36,790 nucleotides of DNA from Ectocarpus siliculosus. Lineage: Eukaryota > Sar > Phaeophyceae > Ectocarpales > Ectocarpaceae. Numbering within the stretch: the first letter of the stretch is position 1; each line of letters starts with the position of its first letter. The translations under genes and the position numbers were made by a program. Below the pieces are notes generated by a model that searched no databases, had not been told where the DNA came from, and saw only the letters and a program-made list of their open reading frames with translations. Shown here in pieces: positions 30,101 through 36,790 of this stretch. The DNA lies in assembly GCA_000310025.1 (NCBI GenBank), contig FN648619.1:500404-537193 (forward strand), written 5' to 3'.

Positions 30101-33100
30101 CTCCCCTACTTGACAGCCTTTTAGATCATTCGGAAACGTAGGTTTTCTGTCGCGTTATGTACTCCAACGCGTACGGGTAGGCCCACTTCATTGTATCGAG
30201 TTCTTGGCTCCGAACTTAACCTCCGTACCAGATACCACCAAAGCCCATGATGCAAGAGAAAAGTTTGCCTCCTGTAGTTACGATCCTATAGATGCTCTGG
30301 TTTTCAGATTGGTTTACGCCTGCCGTGCTGGTTCCCGAGTGTTGCGTTAGTCGAAAGTGCTGAAAACAAGAGATCTGTACTTCAAATTGGAGCAGTCCAG
30401 TCTAAGATCCGCTTTCAAGGAGGTCGTCCAATGTCCAGCATCATCCCCCCGCCCCACCAAACGTCCCTTCTCAACCCCCGGCCCCCTCCTGGGTACTGGG
30501 TACCCCCCCCCCCCTGGTCCAGTGAGAACCCGGCGTGCTCCGTCCCGGCTTTGTAGGGATGCGAGGTCAATGTTCTAAGGATTCCGGCATGCACGATTAT
30601 GAGTCCCCTCCCCCCCCCCCCCCTCGGCTTCCGCCCCCCCCCTACTGTGCACCCATCTACGACGACGACCAGGTGACGGTAGATGCAGAGAGCGGCAAGA
30701 TCTCGGTCTGGAACGACGGGGCGGGCATCCCCATCCAGATGCACAAGGAGCACCACATCTACGTGCCCGAGCTGATCTTCGGCAACCTGTTGACGGGTTC
30801 CAACTTCGACGATGACCAGAAGAAGACCACGGGCGGGAGGAACGGCTTCGGAGCTAAGGTGGGGGGTGGATGGCCGTTGTTGTTGTTCCGGCTTTTCGTT
30901 TTGGTGGTAGGGGCTGTGGTTTGATGCTGCTACGTCCTGGTGGTGGTTGTTAATTGGTGCTGGTGGTAGCGGAGGTTGGATGTTGCTACGCCTGGTGCGC
31001 CTGGGTATGATGGAGGTGGGAGGAGGCTAGGGGTGGGTGCTGCTGCTGGTGCTGGTGGTAGTAGTAGCGACGAAGGAGTTTGATCTTGCTACCCCCGGTT
31101 GCGCCTGTTGTTGGTGGGCCTGCGGGTGGGGATGGACGAGCGGTTTTATTGGACACGTTCGAACCGAAAGAGCCGCCTTCCCATGTCTCTGTCGTGTGTG
31201 TATGTGTGTGTGGTTCGGTCGGTGCCTGTCCGTGTGGTTCCGTTCTCCAGCTGGCGAATATCTACTCGACGGAGTTCGTGGTCGAGACTGCTGACCGGGA
31301 TGCGGGGAAGCACTACAGACAAGTGTTCCGAAACAACATGCAGGAGAAGGTATGCCCCTAATTGCTGAACATGTTGATAGCTCTAAATTCCTGGTTCAGG
31401 AAGCTCAAGGAGTTGTGCAATGTCCTTGGTGCGTGCTGAGAGCTGGATGCCTTTGTGTTGTCAATTATGCGATTGATTTAATAACAAAGTTGTGGAGATA
31501 CACTGGTTCCCGAGGACAAAAGCGATGCCATCCACCACGTGGAACGCCCTCATCTTTCGCGCCACCCCAACTCCGAACGTGTCTCCTTCCATTGCGCGAC
31601 TTGATGCTTCTCAGTGGTGCATACCCCATGCTGTCAACTTCATGAGAAGTTGGTCTTCTGCCGAGGTTCAGTTCTGTACGTGAAGGCCAGCACGAACGAT
31701 ATGCCCATCGATTCTTTCCAAACTTGTCTGAAAAGGGACCTGCTGGCAATGTAATCAAAGTGAACCGGTCTTTGCAAAGCTTTTCTCTTGACGTGTGTTT
31801 CTTAGACTTTTGGCTCACTCCCTTTTGTAGAGGAATCAGGAAAAACGAAGAACAGATCAGTGTTCGTCTCGCGCGGTAAATGCTCTGACATTGCTGCGCG
31901 TGTGTTGCGTTTTGTCCGTGCCGTCTTTCAACGGTCGCAAACGACGCGCGCGTGAAACGCTCTTGACATTGCTGCTGGTGTCGTGTTTTGGCTGTACCGT
32001 CCATCCAACCGCCGCGTGTTGTACAGGAAGCACCCGAGATCGACTGTGACTACGAAGGTCCCGACTTTACCTGCATCACCTTCACCCCGGACTGGAAGCG
32101 GTTCCACATGACCGGAATGGAGGCCGACACGATCGCCCTTCTGAGGAAGGTGTGTGGTGTGTTCTGCCGCGCGGTTGGGTGGTGCTGTTTAAGCTTTGTG
32201 TCCATGAAACATAGGAGAAGGCTGGTCTACCCACGTGACTTTACCCATATCAGACAACACAAGAAAGAACACGAGCAAATACAAGTGCCGTGGGGGGGGG
32301 GGGTATGTGACGTAGTGTTACGGGTTGTTTACGAGAGGCCATGGTGTGGTGTAAGACACAGGGTTAGGTGCGTCCGGTGCATCTGGCGAAGGCACTCCAA
32401 CACGTCACGCACCACACCGAAGGAGAAGCCGCCGGACGAAAACGCGATGCTGCATCAACGGTGGTGAAGGAATCGACGCTTTCTTTGACCGCGCCTGTAC
32501 CGGCGTGCCTGAAGGGCACGGGTGTTGGCACAAGTCTACTTTGTCTGCCCCGACTCGTGGTGTCCATGATATAGTACGTTGGCGGAGCTATGGTACAACA
32601 TAGCAGTAGTTGGGTGTGCTTGTTCGAAGGCTCGTTGGCGGTTGGACCACATGTTATTGTCTTCACGTCCAGAACCGTTTGCTTCCGCTCAGTACCTCCA
32701 AATGTTCGCGTACTGGTACAACTGACGCATGGCAATTTTGTTTCCCCTGTGTTGTGATGTATTACGAATACCAACGACAGCGCGTGTATGACATGGCGGG
32801 GTGCATGGGAGGCTACGCCGGCGCCTCTGTCAAGGTCTACCTGGACAACCGTCGCGTGAAGGTGTCCGGCTTCAAGGACTACATGTCCATGTACGAGGGG
32901 ATGGAGACTCCCGTCATCTTCGAGTCGATCGGGGACCGCTGGGAGGTGGGCGTTGGGGGGTGGGTGGGTGGGGGCACCGTTGAATGATTTTACCGGGTAA
33001 TTCGTCTTCTGCACGAGAAACAGTTCTAGTTTATCGTTGTCTGACCTTTGCCTATTTTCAAAAATTGTTAGACTTTCCCGGCTTCCTCTGGGTTTTTGGC

Positions 33101-36100
33101 TCGAACATTTGTGGTTGTTGCAGAAGAGTTCACAATCACAAACATGACTTTCAGAGGCGTGTGCCCTGTTTGTTTCCCTATTTTTTTATTTTTTCGGTGG
33201 CCTGTCGTGTGGCGTGGCGGTCGGTTGCACAGGTGGGCGTGGCCGTGAGCGCAGACAGCGTGTTCCAGCAGGTGTCCTACGTGAACGCCATCTGCACCGT
33301 GAAGGGAGGCACCCACGTGGAGTGCGTCGCCAACCAGGTCATCAACAAGCTCCTTCCGGTGCTCAAGCGCAAGCACAAGGCCGAGGTGAGAGGCATAGAG
33401 AGAGAGAGAGCCGGACGACACGGTACAGGTAGCGCCTATGTACATCTCGTGGAGGGCTCTCCGTAGACGTCTGTATCGGGCCAACGGCGAGATAAGACTG
33501 CTGTATATCGTACGTGACGTTAGATACCACACCCCCCCGACTGATGTTTAAAGGTCGAATTATTTCTCCACAGCGGAAAGAGCGGCGGTTCCGAAAGTGG
33601 CGGCGTCGAAGGATCTACATCAAAGTTTTAGTGGAGGCTTGGGTTCGTAGCTCCTCTTGTGGGCTACCAATGACTGCTACCCTCCCATCGGAGATATGTA
33701 AACCTGGTTCCGGTTGGTGTCAGACCACCTCTTTGTCGATGTTGTTGATACCGCGGCATCTTTCATGCGTTGGGTGATTTCTCCCCGTTTCTTCCCTCTC
33801 ACCCGACCCCCCATATATATCTCGCGGACCCCCTCCCTCCGATCCACGTCTAGGTTAAGGGGCACTTCGTCAAGAACCACCTGTGCGTGTTCGTGAACGG
33901 TCTGGTCGAGAACCCGGCTTTCAACTCGCAGAGCAAGGAAGCCCTGACCTCGAAGGACACCCTGTTCGGTTCCGTGCCCAAGATCAGCGACGCCGGGCTC
34001 AAGAAGCTGGAGAAGAGCGAGATCGTCGACCGGTGAGAGCATACGGACGGCGTTGCCGTATGTGACGCGGGATATCACACCCGCTGGACCAATTTGGAAA
34101 GCTCGATTGCTACATACCACTCCACAGCAACAAGAGCAGTGGCGAAGGAACCGGCTCGTCGAGAGTGTTTTTTTTAAACATTTCGTTTGTTGTGTGCATC
34201 GTTTTCGTCGTGGAGTACTCGAGCTCGGTACAGGGGGGGGGGGGGGGGGGGTGGTATCTTGCGTCACTTACGGTAGACCTGTGCGAACGCCTTCTTATTT
34301 TCGTTGCTGTCGAGGGGTGTGTGTTTTTCGCACGCGGGTTGCCTGTGCTGTGGATGTGCAGTACAGTGGGGGGCCCGGTTTAGCAATCCTTACAGTAGTG
34401 CCACGACGAAATGTGCCCGCTATTGAGGGCAGGTCGCTAAACCAAACTATCCATTACTCCTGTAACAGTTACAGTAGCGGGGTGCGGCGGTGCCACGTGC
34501 TTTTGTGGATGCGAAACAGGGCATGTCGCTAAACACGGGGTCGCTAAACCGAGACCCCCAGTTCGTGTTGATTTTACATTATTTAGTCGCTCAATTCATC
34601 CGTGATGGCGGTGCCACCAGGTTCATGGTGGCAGCATGCGCTGCTTTCTGGTTTTGGGCGGCCCGTGCGGAGGAGGGGGGGGTGGATCCCCCCACCGCGT
34701 CTACAGTAGTCTGACCCCAGCCTGACCCCATTTGGTTCATGCCATGTTTTTCTGTTTTTCTGTGTCAGGGTGCTATCGTGGGCGAAGCACAAGCAGAACC
34801 AGCAGCTGAACAAGAAGTCGGGCAAGAAGAGCAGCAAGCTCGTGAGTTTTGGATGATACCACTTTTCTCCGTGTACTTGTATCGTTGTCGGGGCACTCTT
34901 TGCCCCTACGATGATGTGGCGTCTTTTCGTGGAAGTGGTGGGAATGTTTCGTCAGTCGGGGACTTTGCAGATGAATCGACTGGGCGTGGGTCAATAGATT
35001 CTGATGATATAATTGTGCTGGCAGGTCGACACAACCTACTCTGTCAAAGGTAGAAGGGTATTTTGGTTATTTTATGGACATACTAGTTCCTGTTGGACAT
35101 GTTTGGACGTTACATCAACTCCCTCACACACACCCCAGGTGCCATACTTGTCGTTGTACTCGAGTTGGACCCGCCCCCCACAAAAGAAAATGCGAATATT
35201 CTTGACACGACAAGTTGTTCATCGGCCGGACGCACGTCTCTGTCCATGAATCCGGAGCTAAATTGTGAGAAGGCCCTTTAAACACACGAAAATGGGAGCA
35301 ATTCCTTGAAGGCTGAAACCACCTGTCATTCCGTTATCTCAGATTTATCGCGGTGCTACGATAACCTCTTGCTGCTGTGCCCTCACTATCCCACCCCCGT
35401 CGATTGTTGGTTCTGTGTGCGGCGAGGCAGACCGGAATCACAAAGCTGGATGATGCCAACCATGCCGGGACCGCCAAGTCTCAGGTAGGAAGTCGTGGAT
35501 ACTGTACACGCCTCTCGGCTGTTGAAGAAAAGAAAGAGTCGACTGGACACGAGACTGCTGCGTAATTTGTCTCCATGTACTCGAAGAGTCACGGTGGTTA
35601 CATCGCGAATCCCTTTAAGGTGCAGTTCGCGTTTGCTATCCTCTGACACCGTTCTTGGTACAAGTACTCTGCCGGAAACCCACAACACAGGGGCATGTCA
35701 CGGAAATACTGTAGGCGAGCTATTACCGTTGCCGGGGGGCGGGCCCTCTGTTGCGATTCTTTCCTCCCCGACCCGCAGCATTTTTTTTTTCCTTTGGTCG
35801 ATTTTTTGCTTTGCTTAACCTTACTTTTTACAATCGATTTCTTCCTTGAAATATATTGCCTGTCATCGAATTTTCCCTTAGTTGATTCCATTGCATCAGA
35901 CCGAAGTTCGAGTTTGCATGGAATTAAGCAATTACCTCCGAGATATGGTACACTTGTTTCGCTTTTCGTTTACGGACGCACACCAGGACTGTACTCTCAT
36001 CCTCACCGAGGGGGACTCCGCCAAGACCCTGGCCGTGTCCGGGCTGGGCGTGGTGGGAAGGGACCGTTACGGGGTGTTCCCGCTCAAGGGTAAGCTGCTC

Positions 36101-36151
36101 AACGTGCGAGAGGCGACCGGTCCTCAGGTTCTCAAGAACGAAGAGATTCAG
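27112..36151 (+). CDS. TOP2: DNA topoisomerase II, N-terminal 518 codons, 12 exons, cut by window edge
   Basis: ATP-dependent type IIA topoisomerase of the nucleus. Exons: 27112-27150, 28442-28589, 29855-30024, 30673-30858, 31251-31349, 32027-32149, 32781-32945, 33233-33385, 33854-34032, 34769-34841, 35431-35484, 35987-36151. They sum to 1554 bp, in frame throughout. Exon 1 encodes MADTENRPLGISK with GGCAGCATGGCGG start context. Then come TVEQRYQKKTQLEHILLRPD and the GHKL ATPase: YDEVADSIVKRAVTFVPGLY, DEIIVNAADNKQRDE (catalytic Glu and Asn), NDGAGIPI, TGGRNGFGAK. The transducer follows: FVNAICTVKGG-like text reads SYVNAICTVKGGTHVECV, then VNGLVENPAFNSQSKEAL. TOPRIM opens with CTLILTEGDSAKTLAVSGLG and VVGRDRYGVFPLKGKLLNVR. 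Exon 12 ends EEIQ at a donor, and the cleavage/religation domain lies beyond the window. Exon 1 is inferred from phase and position; the rest is secure. Confidence 0.95.
28098..28410. repeat. Imperfect repeats in TOP2 intron 1
   Basis: GTGGTGCATGC recurs near 28099, 28192 and 28373, the last two extended by TTACACGTA. CTCACAGAAACCTG occurs near 28133 and 28326. Decayed duplicated blocks about 190 bp apart, ending just before exon 2. Confidence 0.7.
28723..28743. repeat. Interstitial telomere-type repeat (TTAGGG)3
   Basis: GGG followed by three perfect TTAGGG units, in TOP2 intron 2. A weak relative (GGTTAGGGTTAAGG) lies near 8799 inside the DIRS element. Confidence 0.85.
29488..29854 (+). 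repeat. Five-unit tandem array ending at the TOP2 exon 3 splice acceptor
   Basis: Units of about 76-93 bp begin GTAAACGCGTGT or GTAAAACGCGTG at about 29495, 29581, 29657, 29741 and 29820. They share GCGTCGAACAGT- or GTGTGCGTCCGC-type cores, and the full units end CTTTGATCTCCCTTGTGAAC. The fifth is truncated by exon 3. Its core GTGTGCGTCCGCCAG provides the acceptor at 29854, whereas unit 4 has GTGTGCGTCCGCTGC. Confidence 0.85.
30513..30604 (-). repeat. ~90-bp dispersed repeat, copy 2 (inverted), in TOP2 intron 3
   Basis: Reads CCTGGTCCAGTGAGAACCCG, then GCGTGCTCCGTCCCGGCTTT, then GTAGGGATGCGAGGTCAATG: the reverse complement of copies 1 and 3. It is flanked on both sides by long C runs (30503-30514 and about 30606-30624). 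Confidence 0.88.
30890..31075. repeat. Degenerate GGTGGT/TGCTGG minisatellite in TOP2 intron 4
   Basis: Loose repeats of GGTGGTAG, TTGATGCTGCTAC and GGTGCTGGTGGTAG on the plus strand, with GTTGGATGTTGCTAC and TTTGATCTTGCTACC as variant units. Confidence 0.7.
33508..33608. mobile_element. MITE copy 4 (left half only), TOP2 intron 8
   Basis: TACGTGACGTTAGATACCAC followed by ACCCCCCCGACTGATGTTTA and TTCTCCACAGCGGAAAGAGC resembles the left half of copy 5 (34055-34274), but no mirror half follows. Probably truncated. Confidence 0.65.
34055..34274. mobile_element. MITE copy 5, TOP2 intron 9
   Basis: The left end GCCGTATGTGACGCGGGATA then TCACACCCGCTGGACCAATT is mirrored on the right by GGTATCTTGCGTCACTTACG then GTAG. 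The right half contains CGTCGTGGAGTACTCGAGCT and a 19-bp G run at 34233-34251, where other copies have only CAGGGGG-type sequence. Confidence 0.8.
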
Positions 36152-36171
36152 GTGAGGGGGGGGGGTGTACT

Positions 36172-36260
36172 CATAGTCGTGCATGCCGTAGTCGTTTGAC
36201 CATTGACCTCGCATCCCTACAAAGCCGGGACGGAGCACGCCGGGTTCTCACCGGACCAGG
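36172..36260 (+). repeat. ~90-bp dispersed repeat, copy 3, after TOP2 exon 12
   Basis: Same sequence and orientation as 25679-25765, with GTTTGACC for GTACGACC and GGTTCTCA for GGTGCTCA. It lies 20 bp inside the intron, after a G run that starts at the donor. Confidence 0.88.
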
Positions 36261-36630
36261 CTCTCACATCACCAAGCGCGAAGCGCCGTGAGGTATTTGG
36301 CGAGTCGCATGAAGGGTGAGCTGCATCCTGCTAAGGGTGTTCGGCATCTTGTGCTTACTTCCTTGCGTACGGATGACAGCTACGTATGACTTAATTTATT
36401 TTCTGGTGCTTTCACTTCCAGAGACAGTTGTAAGCACTGTGTAACTGCCTCGAGGAAGCTTGACCATTTTAACACAACGTGGTGCGATCATCCCCCGTTG
36501 CGCGGAGTAAGGGTTCTCGACCCCGCACAACATAATCTACTCGACCACCATTATGGTTACCGCCAAAAACAAAAAACCGAGGTAAAAAAAAAAAAACGGT
36601 AACCTGGTTGCCGAGTTCACGAAGTGAGTT

Positions 36631-36757
36631 GGCTTGTTTTACAACGTCGTTGCCAAGCGACGAAAACCCAATCCCGATGGCAAACACCGAGTGGGGGGCT
36701 TGTTTTACAACGTCGTTGCCAAGCGACGAAAACCCAAACCCCGATGGCAAACACCGG
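36631..36757. repeat. Two-copy 66-bp tandem repeat at the right edge
   Basis: GGCTTGTTTTACAACGTCGT then TGCCAAGCGACGAAAACCCA and CCCGATGGCAAACACCG occurs at 36631 and again at 36697, followed by a G run at 36771-36786. The stretch 36261-36630 has nothing recognised. Confidence 0.9.
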
Positions 36758-36790
36758 GGGGGGCAGGTGAGGGGGGGGGGGGGGGGTGGT

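Overview
This is nuclear DNA of an intron-rich, repeat-rich photosynthetic eukaryote. Four spliced protein genes are spread over 37 kb, with GT-AG introns from a few hundred bases to 7.3 kb, abundant simple repeats, many G/C homopolymer tracts and several classes of mobile DNA. A cyclophilin with a thylakoid-transfer-like leader, the intron density and the abundant DIRS and foldback elements suggest a stramenopile alga, possibly a brown alga. That placement is inference. There are no bacterial operons, CRISPR arrays or recognisable tRNA/rRNA genes.

Layout. (1) 1-1807, minus: the 5' half of a prohibitin-2 gene, three exons, running off the left edge. (2) 2.5-4.5 kb: a graveyard with a 5'-truncated LINE tail, a 334-bp foldback element and a broken tyrosine-recombinase fragment. 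(3) 5404-17401, plus: an eight-exon 2-oxoglutarate/Fe(II) oxygenase of the isopenicillin-N-synthase-like type. Its third intron carries a complete but decayed 6.6-kb DIRS-order retrotransposon (6826-13425) with gag, RT-RNase H, tyrosine recombinase and split direct repeats. The oxygenase's last exon has an apparent 5-bp insertion. (4) 19122-24104, minus: a cyclophilin gene of at least five exons with a lumen-type leader; its 2.6-kb intron contains a MITE and a ~1-kb foldback. (5) 24.1-27.1 kb: intergenic, with microsatellites, a nested inverted repeat and a copy of a ~90-bp dispersed repeat. (6) 27112-36151, plus: the first 12 exons (518 codons) of DNA topoisomerase II, running off the right edge inside the TOPRIM region.

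The genes are housekeeping or metabolic and are not an obvious functional cluster. PHB2 and the oxygenase are divergent, the oxygenase and cyclophilin are convergent, and cyclophilin and TOP2 are divergent. Exon models were built by hand from protein-family motifs plus matching splice phases. All exon lengths and phases join consistently, which is the main support.

The most notable structures are these: a DIRS element inside an oxygenase intron, with an internal inverted duplication of its gag 3' end; seven out of seven phase-2 introns in the oxygenase; a palindromic MITE family with two copies flanking one TOP2 exon; a foldback that carries a small coding-like ORF in both arms; and a tandem array whose last unit supplies a TOP2 3' splice site.
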